Origin: Mucilaginibacter glaciei
GTDB lineage: Bacteria; Bacteroidota; Bacteroidia; Sphingobacteriales; Sphingobacteriaceae
Direction of reading: 5' to 3'
Length of the DNA: 64,000 bases
NCBI RefSeq assembly: GCF_014773245.1
Contig: NZ_JACWMX010000005.1
Location: forward strand, 1-64,000
Part shown: positions 26,333 through 35,477 of the stretch, in pieces
How the letters are laid out: the number at the start of each line of letters is the position of its first letter
Numbering within the stretch: position 1 is the first letter of the stretch
Made by a program: the position numbers and the translations under genes
The notes under the pieces: generated by a model
The model's database searches: none
Told to the model about the DNA's origin: nothing
The model's input: only the letters and a program-made list of their open reading frames with translations

Positions 26333-27328
26333 ATGAGTTCAATCGAAATAACTAAAGACACCTACCTGATGTGGTATGAGTCTATGCTTTTAATGCGGAA
26401 GTTTGAAGAAAAAACTGGCCAGTTATACGGTCAGCAAAAGATCCGCGGATTTTGTCACCTTTATATAGGCCAGGAAGCGGTATTAGCCGGTGCCATGTCG
26501 GTAATAAGGCATGAAGACAGTTTGATAACTGCCTACCGCGATCACGCGCATGCTTTGGCAAAAGGTACAAGCCCTAAAGCCATCATGGCCGAAATGTATG
26601 GTAAAGCTACCGGTTGCTCAAAAGGCAAGGGTGGTTCTATGCACATGTTTGATAAGGAAAACCATTTTTATGGTGGCCACGGTATTGTGGGCGGCCAGGT
26701 ACCTATGGGTGCCGGTGTTGCCTTTGCCGAGCAGTATAAAGGAACGGATAACGTAAACATTGCCTACATGGGCGATGGTGCCGTGCGCCAGGGTGCTTTA
26801 ACAGAAACCTTTAACATGGCCGCTTTATGGAAATTACCAGTAATTTTTGTTTGTGAGAACAATGGTTATGCCATGGGTACATCTGTAGCGCGTACAACTA
26901 TCCAGCCGGATATTTACAAATTAGGTTTGCCTTACGGTATCCCTTCATCGCCTGTTGATGGTATGGACCCGGTTGCAGTACACAATGCTATGGACGAGGC
27001 GGTATCACGCGCACGCCGCGGCGAAGGCCCAACTTTTCTGGAAATGCGTACTTACCGTTTCAAAGGTCACTCGATGAGCGATCCGCAGAAATACCGTACT
27101 AAAGAAGAGTTGGAAAGCTACAAATCAAAAGATCCTATCGAGGTGGTTAAAGCGGCTATTCAAAAGAATGGTTATGCCGATGATAAATGGTTTGAAGAGA
27201 TCGATGCTAAAATTAAAGCACAGGTAGAAGAAGCGGTACAATTTGCCGAAGAATCGCCATGGCCGGAAGCATCTGAACTTTATACTGATGTATATGTTCA
27301 GCAGGATTATCCTTACATCCGCGACTAA
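26333..27328 (+). CDS. pdhA: Pyruvate dehydrogenase E1 component, alpha subunit
   Basis: The 331-residue subunit decarboxylates pyruvate with thiamine diphosphate. The ThDP motif GDGAVRQGALTETFNMAALW and ENNGYAMGTS are present, as is the phosphorylation-loop region RFKGHSMSDPQKYRT. It needs an E1 beta subunit, which is not in this window. The E2 gene follows 46 bp downstream. Confidence 0.94.
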   Translation: MSSIEITKDTYLMWYESMLLMRKFEEKTGQLYGQQKIRGFCHLYIGQEAVLAGAMSVIRHEDSLITAYRDHAHALAKGTSPKAIMAEMYGKATGCSKGKGGSMHMFDKENHFYGGHGIVGGQVPMGAGVAFAEQYKGTDNVNIAYMGDGAVRQGALTETFNMAALWKLPVIFVCENNGYAMGTSVARTTIQPDIYKLGLPYGIPSSPVDGMDPVAVHNAMDEAVSRARRGEGPTFLEMRTYRFKGHSMSDPQKYRTKEELESYKSKDPIEVVKAAIQKNGYADDKWFEEIDAKIKAQVEEAVQFAEESPWPEASELYTDVYVQQDYPYIRD

Positions 27329-27374
27329 TAACCCTACTAATTATAAATAATAACAGTATTCATCACATTATTAT

Positions 27375-29108
27375 ATGGCTGAAGTAGTTAAAATGCCTAA
27401 AATGAGCGATACCATGACCGAAGGGGTATTGGCTAAGTGGCATAAAAAAGTTGGCGACAGTGTAAAATCGGGCGATGTTTTGGCCGAGATAGAGACTGAT
27501 AAGGCCACGATGGATTTGGAATCGTACCAGGACGGCACCGTGCTTTACATTGGTGTTGAAGAAGGTAACGCCGTACCTGTAGACGCTGTTATTGCCGTTT
27601 TAGGTAAAGAAGGCGAAGATTATAAGGCACTGTTAGAAGGCGATGCTAAACCGGCTAAAACCGAGGAAAAACCTGCAGAAGAAAAACCTGTTGCAGAAGC
27701 TAAACCAGCCGCCGATGCCAAACCGGCAGCGCCGGTTGCAGAGAAATCGGCAGCGGCTAAACCAAAGGTTGATACTTCAAGCATTCCGGCTACTGTTATC
27801 CGTATGCCGTTATTAAGCGATACCATGACAGAAGGTACCATTGAAAAATGGAACTTTAAGGTTGGTGATAAAGTAAAGGCAGATGACTCTTTAGCTGATG
27901 TGGCAACCGATAAGGCTACCATGGAAGTTGTGGGTTATGAAGAAGGTACACTTTTATATATTGGTGTAAAAGAGGGCGAAGCTGCACAGGTTAACGGTAT
28001 TATTGCCATTGTTGGTAAAGAAGGTACAGATATACAGCCTTTATTAGACAATGCGGATGGCACTGGCGGCGAAGCTGCCGAAGCCCCGGAAACTGAAGAA
28101 AAAACAGAAGCTGCCCCGGCAGCCTTGTCTGATGCTGCACCTGCTCCAAAGGCAACCGGCTCTACAGAAGATGACAGCCGCGTTAAGGCATCGCCGTTGG
28201 CACGTAAAATCGCTAAGGATAAAGGCATTAATTTAAATGATGTAAAAGGCAGCGCAGAAGGCGGCCGCATCATTAAAAAAGATATTGAAGGCGTTTCCGC
28301 CTCGGTAAAACCTGTTGCCGCCGCTGCTCCTGTTGCCCCGGCTCAGGAAACTGCTGCTGCAAAACCTGCCGAAGCTGCTGCACCTGCTGCAAAGGCACCG
28401 GTAGTATTGCCAACCTATACAGGCGAAGAGAAATTTACGGAAAGAAACGTTACGCAAATGCGTAAAGCCATTAGCCGCAGGTTATCTGAAAGCTTGTTTA
28501 CCGCACCTCACTTCTATGTTACCATGTCGATTGATATGGACCAGGCTATTGTTGCCCGTAACAAAATGAATGAGGTTGCTCCGGTTAAGATCTCCTTTAA
28601 CGATTTTGTGTTGAAAGCTTGTGCCGTTTCCTTAAAACAACACCCGGCTATCAACTCCTCGTTCCTGGGCGATAAGATCCGTACTAACGAACATGTGCAC
28701 ATTGGTGTAGCTGTAGCGGTCGACGAAGGTTTGCTGGTACCAGTTATTAAATTTGCCGATGGTAAATCGTTAAGCCACATCTCGCAAGAGGTTAAGGAGT
28801 TTGCCGGTAAAGCAAAGGGTAAAAAATTACAACCTGCCGAAATGGAAGGATCAACCTTCACCATATCTAACTTAGGTATGTTTGGCGTTGATGAATTTAC
28901 CGCTATTATTAACACGCCAAACGCTTGTATCCTTGCCGTTAGCGGGATTGCACAAGTGCCGGTTGTTAAAAATGGCGCTGTAGTACCGGGCAACGTAATG
29001 AAGGTAACCCTGAGTGCCGATCACCGTGTGGTTGATGGCGCATCGGCTGCCGCATTCTTACAAACATTAAAGTCATTACTGGAAGAACCAGTGAGGATGA
29101 TGATATAA
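27375..29108 (+). CDS. pdhC: Dihydrolipoamide acetyltransferase (E2) with two lipoyl domains
   Basis: This 577-residue PDH core protein has lipoyl domain 1 with Lys43 (ETDKATM), lipoyl domain 2 with Lys180 (ATDKATM), a peripheral subunit-binding domain (about 272-308, ASPLARKIAKDKGINL) and the acetyltransferase domain with His550 and Asp554 (ADHRVVDG). Ala/Pro/Lys/Glu-rich linkers join them. It transfers acetyl groups to CoA. It is probably cotranscribed with pdhA. Confidence 0.95.
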   Translation: MAEVVKMPKMSDTMTEGVLAKWHKKVGDSVKSGDVLAEIETDKATMDLESYQDGTVLYIGVEEGNAVPVDAVIAVLGKEGEDYKALLEGDAKPAKTEEKPAEEKPVAEAKPAADAKPAAPVAEKSAAAKPKVDTSSIPATVIRMPLLSDTMTEGTIEKWNFKVGDKVKADDSLADVATDKATMEVVGYEEGTLLYIGVKEGEAAQVNGIIAIVGKEGTDIQPLLDNADGTGGEAAEAPETEEKTEAAPAALSDAAPAPKATGSTEDDSRVKASPLARKIAKDKGINLNDVKGSAEGGRIIKKDIEGVSASVKPVAAAAPVAPAQETAAAKPAEAAAPAAKAPVVLPTYTGEEKFTERNVTQMRKAISRRLSESLFTAPHFYVTMSIDMDQAIVARNKMNEVAPVKISFNDFVLKACAVSLKQHPAINSSFLGDKIRTNEHVHIGVAVAVDEGLLVPVIKFADGKSLSHISQEVKEFAGKAKGKKLQPAEMEGSTFTISNLGMFGVDEFTAIINTPNACILAVSGIAQVPVVKNGAVVPGNVMKVTLSADHRVVDGASAAAFLQTLKSLLEEPVRMMI

Positions 29109-29141
29109 TATTTCGGATTTCGAATTTTCAATTTCGGATTT

Positions 29142-29176
29142 AAAGAGCGATGGGTTTATACTCATCGCTCTTTTTA
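29142..29176 (+). terminator. Terminator of pdhA-pdhC
   Basis: AAAGAGCGATGGG (29142-29154) pairs with CTCATCGCTCTTT (29161-29173) with one G-U pair and a 6-nt loop, then T's. Confidence 0.9.
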
Positions 29177-29326
29177 TTTAAATCCCTTTTAATAGGTTTA
29201 GCTTTTAACCTGAAAAAGCACTGGACAAAATGAACAGAATAAGTAAATAGTGATATATTTCAAAAAAATAAATCCGGGGTTATACGAAATCCGTTAATGT
29301 ATAGATTATAGCCATATTAACTTTAA

Positions 29327-29566
29327 ATGAAGAATACGTTGAACGTTAGGATCAAAGCTGTTGCTGCCAATATCCGGAATAAGCGCGAAGAGTTAAATTA
29401 TACGCAGGAATACCTTGCGGCCAAACTGAGCATTTCACAAAATGCCTATAGTAAGATAGAATTAGGGTACACCAAAATTACGGTTGAACGTCTATTCCAG
29501 ATCTCAGAAGTATTAGAAACGGATCTGACGGAGCTGATCAACACAGAAAAAGCCGAAGCTGCTTAA
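29327..29566 (+). CDS. XRE-family helix-turn-helix regulator, 79 aa
   Basis: A single Cro/C1-type HTH fills residues 10-70: IRNKREELNYTQEYLAAKL, then recognition helix ISQNAYSKIELGYTKI. It has no effector domain. It sits alone between a terminator and the HD gene, so targets cannot be guessed; autoregulation is likely from the family. Confidence 0.9.
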   Translation: MKNTLNVRIKAVAANIRNKREELNYTQEYLAAKLSISQNAYSKIELGYTKITVERLFQISEVLETDLTELINTEKAEAA

Positions 29567-29573
29567 TTTATAA

Positions 29574-29604
29574 TTGGGCGGCTTTGCTTTGTGTAATATA
29601 TTTG
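29574..29604 (+). promoter_or_regulatory. Promoter of the HD hydrolase gene, apparently leaderless
   Basis: TTG (29574-29576), a 20-bp spacer and TATATTTG (29597-29604) fit the Bacteroidetes promoter. The ATG starts 4 bp after the -7 box, so the transcript would begin at or next to the start codon. Confidence 0.6.
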
Positions 29605-29608
29605 CAGC

Positions 29609-30265
29609 ATGATGGCAACATTAAGCAACGCAGATATTATAACGAAAACTGCACAATTTGTAAAAACTACTTTAAAAGAAGCCGAGGGCGGCCACGACTG
29701 GTGGCACATTGACCGTGTTTGGACCAACGCCAAACACTTAGCCCAAATAGAGACCTGCGACAAAATTGTTGTAGAGCTGGCTGCCTTGCTCCATGACATT
29801 GCCGATAGTAAATTTCATAATGGCGATGAAGAGATTGGCCCCGCAACGGCAGGTAAATTCCTTAAAAGCATAAATGTTGACGATGCTGTGATCGAGCATG
29901 TGCAGCAAATTATCCGCAATATGTCGTTCAAGGCCAGCTTTGGTAACGTTAGCTTCCACTCGCCAGAGTTAGCTATTGTGCAGGATGCCGACAGGCTGGA
30001 TGCCATTGGCGCCATTGGCATTGCCCGCGCCTTTACGTACGGCGGCTTTAAAGACAGGGAGATCTATAACCCCACCATCCCGCCAAATTTAAACATGACC
30101 AAAGAGCAGTACAAAAACACCACTGCGCCCACCATTAACCACTTTTACGAAAAGCTGCTGCTGCTCAAGGACAAAATGAATACCGCCACTGGTAAAAAAC
30201 TGGCCCGGCAACGGCATACTTTTATGGAAAGCTTTCTGGAGCAGTTTTACCAGGAAGTGCAATAA
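29609..30265 (+). CDS. HD-domain phosphohydrolase (YedJ-like)
   Basis: The 218-residue metal-dependent phosphohydrolase has the HD ligands in GHDWWHIDRVW and LLHDIADSKFH and the downstream DADRLDAIGAIG block. The substrate is probably a nucleotide or related phosphoester; not determined. The start is one of two adjacent ATGs (29609, 29612). The stop codon lies inside a 31-bp tandem duplication. Confidence 0.9.
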   Translation: MMATLSNADIITKTAQFVKTTLKEAEGGHDWWHIDRVWTNAKHLAQIETCDKIVVELAALLHDIADSKFHNGDEEIGPATAGKFLKSINVDDAVIEHVQQIIRNMSFKASFGNVSFHSPELAIVQDADRLDAIGAIGIARAFTYGGFKDREIYNPTIPPNLNMTKEQYKNTTAPTINHFYEKLLLLKDKMNTATGKKLARQRHTFMESFLEQFYQEVQ

Positions 30266-30313
30266 AATACAAACAACCCCCAAGGAAGTGCAATAAAATA
30301 CAAACAACCCCCA
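30252..30313 (+). repeat. Perfect 31-bp tandem duplication spanning a stop codon
   Basis: Units 30252-30282 and 30283-30313 are identical (each starts AGGAAGTGCAATAAAATAC). The first carries the end and TAA of the HD gene. The second repeats them 13 bp before the porin ATG. It looks like recent slippage or unequal exchange. Confidence 0.97.
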
Positions 30314-30325
30314 AGCCCCCTACAA

Positions 30326-31636
30326 ATGAATAAATTTTTACTTTCCGTTACTGTCTTTGCAGGCCTTGTCAAGGCAGCTGCCGCGCAAGACACTGTTAAA
30401 CAACAGCGCTTTAATTTCCACTTTCAACAAACGATTATTACGCAGGCTAAACCAAACTTTAGCGCCAAATATACCGGCGACAACAGTTTACTAACCCCCG
30501 GCGAAACACAAAGCTCATTAACCACTACTTTTTTTGGTGGTGCCCGTTTATGGAAGGGCGCTTCAGCCTTTTTTAACCCCGAAATGTCGGGCGGTGCCGG
30601 ATTAAGCAAAACCCTTGGTATAGCAGGTTTCCCAAACGGCGAAACATTTAGGGTTGGCGGTGCCGAACCTAAGATCTATATCGCCAGGTTGTATTTTACC
30701 CAGAATTTTGAATGGGGCAACCAACGGGATACTTTAAGCGATGATGTAAATCAGTTGGCCGGTACCATTAGCAAACGCTATTTAAAATTTACGGTAGGTA
30801 AATTTGGCATGGCCGATTTTTTTGACGGCAATGAATTTAGCCACGACCCGCGGTCGCAGTTCATGAACTGGAGTTTAATGGATAACGCCGCCTGGGATTA
30901 CCCCGCCAACACCCGCGGCTACGTAATGGGTGCCATGGCCGAGTTAGGGCAGCCAACCTGGGCTTTACGCTTTGCCTTCACCATGACCACTACCACCGCC
31001 AATGGCGCTATATGGGATGAACGCGTAGGCCGGGCCAATACGCAAACCCTGGAGTATGAAAAACGCTACACCCTCAACGGGCAAAAGGGAACTTTCCGCG
31101 TATTAGGTTTCCGTAATAATGGCAAAATGGGCAACTACCGCCAGGCGCTTGCTATTAGCCCCGTTAACCCGGTGGTTGATACCAATTTGGTTTACGGGAA
31201 ACATAAATTCGGCTTTGGTATCAATGCCGATCAATACCTGTCAAAAAACTTTGGCGTTTTTGCTAAGCTGAGTTATAATGATGGCAAGACCGAAACCTGG
31301 GCCTTCACCGAGATTGATCAGTCGTTAAGTTTTGGTGCCGTATTAAAAGGCGGCGAATGGAAGCGTAACGATGATGAACTGGGCCTGGCATTTGTAGCCA
31401 ACGGCATATCGGCACCGCACCGCGATTACCTGGCGGCAGGCGGTTACGGTTTCATTATTGGCGATGGCAAACTAAACTACGCGCATGAGTTAATTGCCGA
31501 GCTGTATTATAAGATCAACGCCTACCAGAAAAAACTTTGGCTCAGTCCGGATTACCAGTTCATTGCCAACCCTGCCTATAATAAAGACCGCGGGCCGGTA
31601 AACGTATTCTCGTTAAGGGCGCACGTTGAATTTTAG
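30326..31636 (+). CDS. OprB-type carbohydrate-selective porin
   Basis: The 436-residue outer-membrane protein has a signal peptide (1-20, AAAAQ). The segments KFTVGKFGMADFFDGNEFSHDPR, shown here in part, together with FMNWSLMDNAAWDYP match the conserved channel region of the OprB family. The C-terminus ends in a beta signal with terminal Phe (LRAHVEF). It should form a 16-strand barrel for sugar uptake. Confidence 0.88.
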   Translation: MNKFLLSVTVFAGLVKAAAAQDTVKQQRFNFHFQQTIITQAKPNFSAKYTGDNSLLTPGETQSSLTTTFFGGARLWKGASAFFNPEMSGGAGLSKTLGIAGFPNGETFRVGGAEPKIYIARLYFTQNFEWGNQRDTLSDDVNQLAGTISKRYLKFTVGKFGMADFFDGNEFSHDPRSQFMNWSLMDNAAWDYPANTRGYVMGAMAELGQPTWALRFAFTMTTTTANGAIWDERVGRANTQTLEYEKRYTLNGQKGTFRVLGFRNNGKMGNYRQALAISPVNPVVDTNLVYGKHKFGFGINADQYLSKNFGVFAKLSYNDGKTETWAFTEIDQSLSFGAVLKGGEWKRNDDELGLAFVANGISAPHRDYLAAGGYGFIIGDGKLNYAHELIAELYYKINAYQKKLWLSPDYQFIANPAYNKDRGPVNVFSLRAHVEF

Positions 31637-31705
31637 TTTATCTGCCGGATGATTTAAATGGCGGAGCGTTAAACGGTTAACCGTAAATTACGTCATATTT
31701 GTAAT

Positions 31706-32239
31706 ATGAAAAGACTTTGCATCGCACTGCTGATACTGACTGCCGGAAACGCAGCGTTCGCGCAGCTAAAAAATAATGTTACCCGCTCAAATATCAGGTT
31801 CGAGATCAAGAACCTGGGTATTAAAACCGGCGGCGTGATCGAAAAAATGGAGGCCGAAATTAAATTCGACCCGGCAAATTTGGCTGCAAGCAAGATAGAG
31901 GCGGTTGCCGATGCGACTACTATCAATACCGATAATAATATGCGCGACAGGCATATTAAGGATGAGGATTATTTTGATGTAGTCAAATATCCAAAGATCA
32001 CCATGTCGTCGGTATCGTTCACCCAAAAAGGTGGCAATAACTATGTCGGCAAGTTCAACATCACCATAAAAGATAAAACCAAACTGGTAGACCTGCCCTT
32101 TACTTATACTGTTGCAGCCGGTGCAGCGCAATTTAAAGGCAGCTTTAAAATAAACCGCCGCGATTTTGGGGTGGGGGGCGGCACCTTTACGCTATCTAAC
32201 GAAACCACTATTTTTATCGAGGCCGATACACCACGATAA
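31706..32239 (+). CDS. YceI-family periplasmic protein (1)
   Basis: The 177-residue protein has a signal peptide (1-19, ending AFAQ) and the YceI lipocalin-like fold: LAASKIEAVADATTINTDN, MRDRHIKDEDYFDVVKYP and a C-terminal strand with INRRDFGVG. Family members bind isoprenoid or similar lipids. A second member is at 39385-39939. Confidence 0.92.
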   Translation: MKRLCIALLILTAGNAAFAQLKNNVTRSNIRFEIKNLGIKTGGVIEKMEAEIKFDPANLAASKIEAVADATTINTDNNMRDRHIKDEDYFDVVKYPKITMSSVSFTQKGGNNYVGKFNITIKDKTKLVDLPFTYTVAAGAAQFKGSFKINRRDFGVGGGTFTLSNETTIFIEADTPR

Positions 32240-32342
32240 TGCACCCCCGAATGGAGTGATTTCTTACACACTTTATTGATCAGATTCGCTTTTTGAATAC
32301 GGTCTGTTTGTGTAACCAGCGTCCATTTAAAAATATCATATC

Positions 32343-33023
32343 ATGCTTAAAAAGTCAAGCTTTGATTTCCTAACCGGTCTCGCTGAAAACAATACTAAAG
32401 AATGGTTCGATAAACATCGGGATGATTACCAGGCGACACATGATGATTTTACTCTTTTCAATCAAGATCTCATAGATGCAATATCGAAATTTGATAAGGA
32501 AATTGCAGAATCAGATCTGCAGGGCAAAGATTGTATCCCACGGCTCAACAGAGACTTAAGGTTTACTAAAGATAAATCGCCATACAAAACTTATTACTAT
32601 TCTATCATCAATAAAGGTGGCAGAAAAAGCGGTAACGCCGGGTATTTTATAGTATTAAAGCCAGGCGAGTGTTGTATAGGAGCAGGTGAATATCAACCGG
32701 AGCCTAAACGTTTAAAAAAGGTGCGCCAGGAAATCGAATATAATTTTGAAGAGTGGCAGAAAATCGCGCAAGACGGTAAACTGCTTAAAGCATTTCCGGA
32801 TGGGATTATTGCCCAGGAAACATTGCAAAAGGTTCCGAATGGCTTTGATACAGATAGCCCCGCAAAGGAATTTTTGAAGATGAAAGGCTTCTTTGTGCAA
32901 AGACACTACCCTGATTCCTTTTTTCGGGTCAGGGATAATTTTAATACCATTATTGAAAGTTTCAAAACCTGCCAGAAAATAAACGAATTTGTTAACTCAA
33001 TAGAGGATGAGACTGCAAAGTAA
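32343..33023 (+). CDS. DUF2461 domain protein
   Basis: The 226-residue protein matches DUF2461 with FLTGLAENNTKEWFDKHR at the start, RDLRFTKDKSPYKTYY in the middle and a tail ending in YPDSFFRVRDNF. The function of the family is unknown. It is cytosolic. Confidence 0.9.
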   Translation: MLKKSSFDFLTGLAENNTKEWFDKHRDDYQATHDDFTLFNQDLIDAISKFDKEIAESDLQGKDCIPRLNRDLRFTKDKSPYKTYYYSIINKGGRKSGNAGYFIVLKPGECCIGAGEYQPEPKRLKKVRQEIEYNFEEWQKIAQDGKLLKAFPDGIIAQETLQKVPNGFDTDSPAKEFLKMKGFFVQRHYPDSFFRVRDNFNTIIESFKTCQKINEFVNSIEDETAK

Positions 33024-33066
33024 TGATTTAAAATGCAGCCTGATTGTTGATAGTAAGAGAGGATAA

Positions 33067-33522
33067 ATGAAAGAATTACTTAAAAATAAAAAACTGATTC
33101 TGCAGCATATACCTGGAAATGGTTCCTGGACTTATCACATTGTTATTCCCGATTCGAAGGACATTCCCGGGAAATGGGGAGATATTAAGGTATCGGGTAC
33201 TATTAACGGTTATGCATTCAAGAATATGAACCTGGCCCCGGTTACTGGAAAGGACAAAAGGATGTCTGTAAATGGTGACATCAGAAAAGCGATCAATAAA
33301 GTTGGTGGCGACGAAGTAGTGGTTACCATGTACAAAGAATCAGATAACCCGTTAACAAAAGAGAGTGACATCATAGATTGCTTTAGGGATGCTGAAGTCT
33401 TGGGAAAATTTAAAGCATTGGAGGAAAAGGAACAGCACGAAATATTGAAAGATATTTTAGCGCTTCGTAGCGAAGAAAGTCAGTCAAAAAAGATTGTGAC
33501 TCAAATCAAAAAGCTTTCCTGA
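33067..33522 (+). CDS. DUF1905 / YdeI (bacteriocin-protection) domain protein
   Basis: Residues 10-95 fit DUF1905 (SWTYHIVIPD, KVSGTINGYAFKNMNLAP, MSVNGDIRKAI). A short helical tail (about 110-150) resembles the YdeI/OmpD-associated domain. Roles in the family are poorly known. Confidence 0.82.
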   Translation: MKELLKNKKLILQHIPGNGSWTYHIVIPDSKDIPGKWGDIKVSGTINGYAFKNMNLAPVTGKDKRMSVNGDIRKAINKVGGDEVVVTMYKESDNPLTKESDIIDCFRDAEVLGKFKALEEKEQHEILKDILALRSEESQSKKIVTQIKKLS

Positions 33523-33636
33523 TAATGGAATTGAACAGAAGTCGAATGCCTGATCTCAGATATAGACAATAAATTGGGGAGTCTTTTGCTTTTGCGCTTA
33601 TCACTATATATAATATAGTAACCATAAATTAACACG

Positions 33637-33662
33637 TTAATGCCCATACTGTTGGGCATTAA
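33637..33662. terminator. Hairpin between DUF1905 gene and PhoR-like kinase
   Basis: TTAATGCCCA and TGGGCATTAA form a perfect 10-bp stem with a 6-nt loop. The following T-tract is short, so it may be a weak terminator or a leader element for the kinase gene. Confidence 0.6.
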
Positions 33663-33688
33663 TTGTTTATAAACGCTAACTTTATAGC

Positions 33689-34753
33689 ATGAATTTGCGT
33701 GTACTGGTTTTCATTAACTCCATTGCGGTAGCCATTAGCCTCTCGGCAGTAAACTATTATTTTCAGCACAAGTGGTATGATATGATGATCACCTTTTTGG
33801 TGACGCTGATAAGCAGCTATATTGTTTTTTATTACCTGATAGAGAAATACATCTACTCCAAAATCAAACTGATCTATAAACTGATCCATAACCTGAAACT
33901 GGGCCGCGACCTGCGGGATGCCTTGGGCGAACATGTAAGTGCCGACCCTATTCACGATGTGGAGAAGGAAGTAAAGGAGTGGGCCCGTTTAAAGAAAATT
34001 GAGGTTGATGACCTAAAAAAGCAGGAAAAATTCCGCAGGGACTTTCTGTCCAATATTTCGCACGAATTTAAGACCCCGCTATTTGCTATACAAGGTTATA
34101 TTGAAGCCCTGCAGGACGATGAATTTGAAGATAAAGAACTGGCCATACAGTTTTTAGATAAAGCCTCTAAAAATGTTGACCGCTTAAGCTACCTGATCAA
34201 AGATCTGGATGAGATATCTAAGCTCGAGTCGGGAGAGATTCCAATCAACTACAGCAAGTTTAAAATAAACGACCTGGTGCGCGAGGTTTTTGAATCGTTA
34301 GAACTGAAGGCGGCACAGCACAAAATAACCCAGGTGTTTAAGCAAAAGTATGACGACGGCCTTTATGTAAATGCCGACAAAGAAAAGATCCGCCAGGTGC
34401 TGGTTAACCTGATAGATAACTCTTTTAAGTATGGCCGCGAGGGCGGATCAACCGCGGTAAGCATTTTTACCCTGCATGAGCAGGTACTGGTAGAAGTGAC
34501 CGATGACGGCGTAGGAATTGAAGAAAAGAACCTGCCCCGCCTGTTCGAGCGTTTTTACCGTACCGATACCAGCCGTTCGCGCCAGATAGGCGGATCGGGC
34601 CTGGGTTTAGCTATTGTAAAACATATTATCGAGGCGCACCAGCAAACCATTAACGTGCGCAGTACCGAAGGGCTGGGCTCCACATTTGGGTTTACGCTGC
34701 AAAAAGCCAAACAGACTTTACCCTTTCCAAACATACCGGTGCTAAAAAGTTAA
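33689..34753 (+). CDS. Sensor histidine kinase of the phosphate-uptake locus (PhoR-like)
   Basis: The 354-residue kinase has two membrane helices (about 5-23 and 32-51) with almost no periplasmic loop, a HAMP-like linker, HisKA with His125 (SNISHEFKTP), and HATPase boxes NLIDNSFKYG and GSGLGLAIVKHI. PhoR proteins also lack a large sensor domain. The genes that follow encode a PhoU-like protein and a PiT transporter, so phosphate sensing is likely. No response regulator is adjacent. Confidence 0.85.
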   Translation: MNLRVLVFINSIAVAISLSAVNYYFQHKWYDMMITFLVTLISSYIVFYYLIEKYIYSKIKLIYKLIHNLKLGRDLRDALGEHVSADPIHDVEKEVKEWARLKKIEVDDLKKQEKFRRDFLSNISHEFKTPLFAIQGYIEALQDDEFEDKELAIQFLDKASKNVDRLSYLIKDLDEISKLESGEIPINYSKFKINDLVREVFESLELKAAQHKITQVFKQKYDDGLYVNADKEKIRQVLVNLIDNSFKYGREGGSTAVSIFTLHEQVLVEVTDDGVGIEEKNLPRLFERFYRTDTSRSRQIGGSGLGLAIVKHIIEAHQQTINVRSTEGLGSTFGFTLQKAKQTLPFPNIPVLKS

Positions 34754-34783
34754 CATTAACTTAACATACAGTACGTACCTTTA
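34750..34783 (+). promoter_or_regulatory. Pho-box-like direct repeat and -7 box before the PhoU-like gene
   Basis: TTAACAT-TAAC-TTAACAT (34750-34767) gives two identical 7-mers with 11-bp spacing, the geometry of E. coli PhoB and B. subtilis PhoP sites (TTAACA repeats in the latter). TACCTTTA (34776-34783) fits the -7 box at seven of eight positions. The site overlaps the kinase stop codon. Confidence 0.6.
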
Positions 34784-34802
34784 CCCAAAATTATCTTAGA
34801 CA

Positions 34803-35453
34803 ATGTCACTGAACAGTATCTTCCAATATTTTGTCCCTAAAGACAAAAAAACTTTCTTCCCTTTATTTGAACAGGCAGCAAGCAATGTTGTAAGCATGGC
34901 TACTATTTTGGTAGAGGCGGTTAACTCGATTAACCCGGCCACCCGCGAAGAATTGTTCAGGCAGATTGATAAGTTAGAGAACAAAGGCGACGAGCTTACC
35001 CATCAGATTTACCTGGAGTTAGGTAAAAATTTCATCACCCCTTTTGACCGCGAAGACATCCACTCTTTAGCTACTGCTATTGATGATGTTGCTGATTATA
35101 TACATGGTGCCGCTAACCGCATGCTGCTTTACCGTATAGACGATTTTAACGAGCACATCCGCAAGTTATCTGAATTGATATTACAGGCAGGTACCGACCT
35201 GGAAAAAGCAGTAAGGGAATTAAAAGACTTACGCAACGTACGCGCTATTGCCGATTCATGCATCCGCATAAACAGTGTAGAAAACCAAGCCGATTATGTA
35301 TTTGACCGCGCCGTTGCTGATTTGTTCCTGTATGAAACAGATGCTATCCGCCTGATCAAATACAAAGAGATATTAGCCGCATTAGAAACTGCTACCGATA
35401 TGTGCGAAGATGCTGCCAACGTAATGGAATCAATTTTAGTTAAAAACGCCTAA
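34803..35453 (+). CDS. DUF47 PhoU-like protein (Pit accessory)
   Basis: The 216-residue all-helical protein has the PhoU/DUF47 pattern: IDKLENKGDELTHQIY, ITPFDREDIHSLATAIDD and ETATDMCEDAANVMESI. Family members are encoded beside PiT transporters and modulate their activity. The PiT gene follows 24 bp later. Confidence 0.94.
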   Translation: MSLNSIFQYFVPKDKKTFFPLFEQAASNVVSMATILVEAVNSINPATREELFRQIDKLENKGDELTHQIYLELGKNFITPFDREDIHSLATAIDDVADYIHGAANRMLLYRIDDFNEHIRKLSELILQAGTDLEKAVRELKDLRNVRAIADSCIRINSVENQADYVFDRAVADLFLYETDAIRLIKYKEILAALETATDMCEDAANVMESILVKNA

Positions 35454-35477
35454 GCGCATATACTTATCATTCAATAG

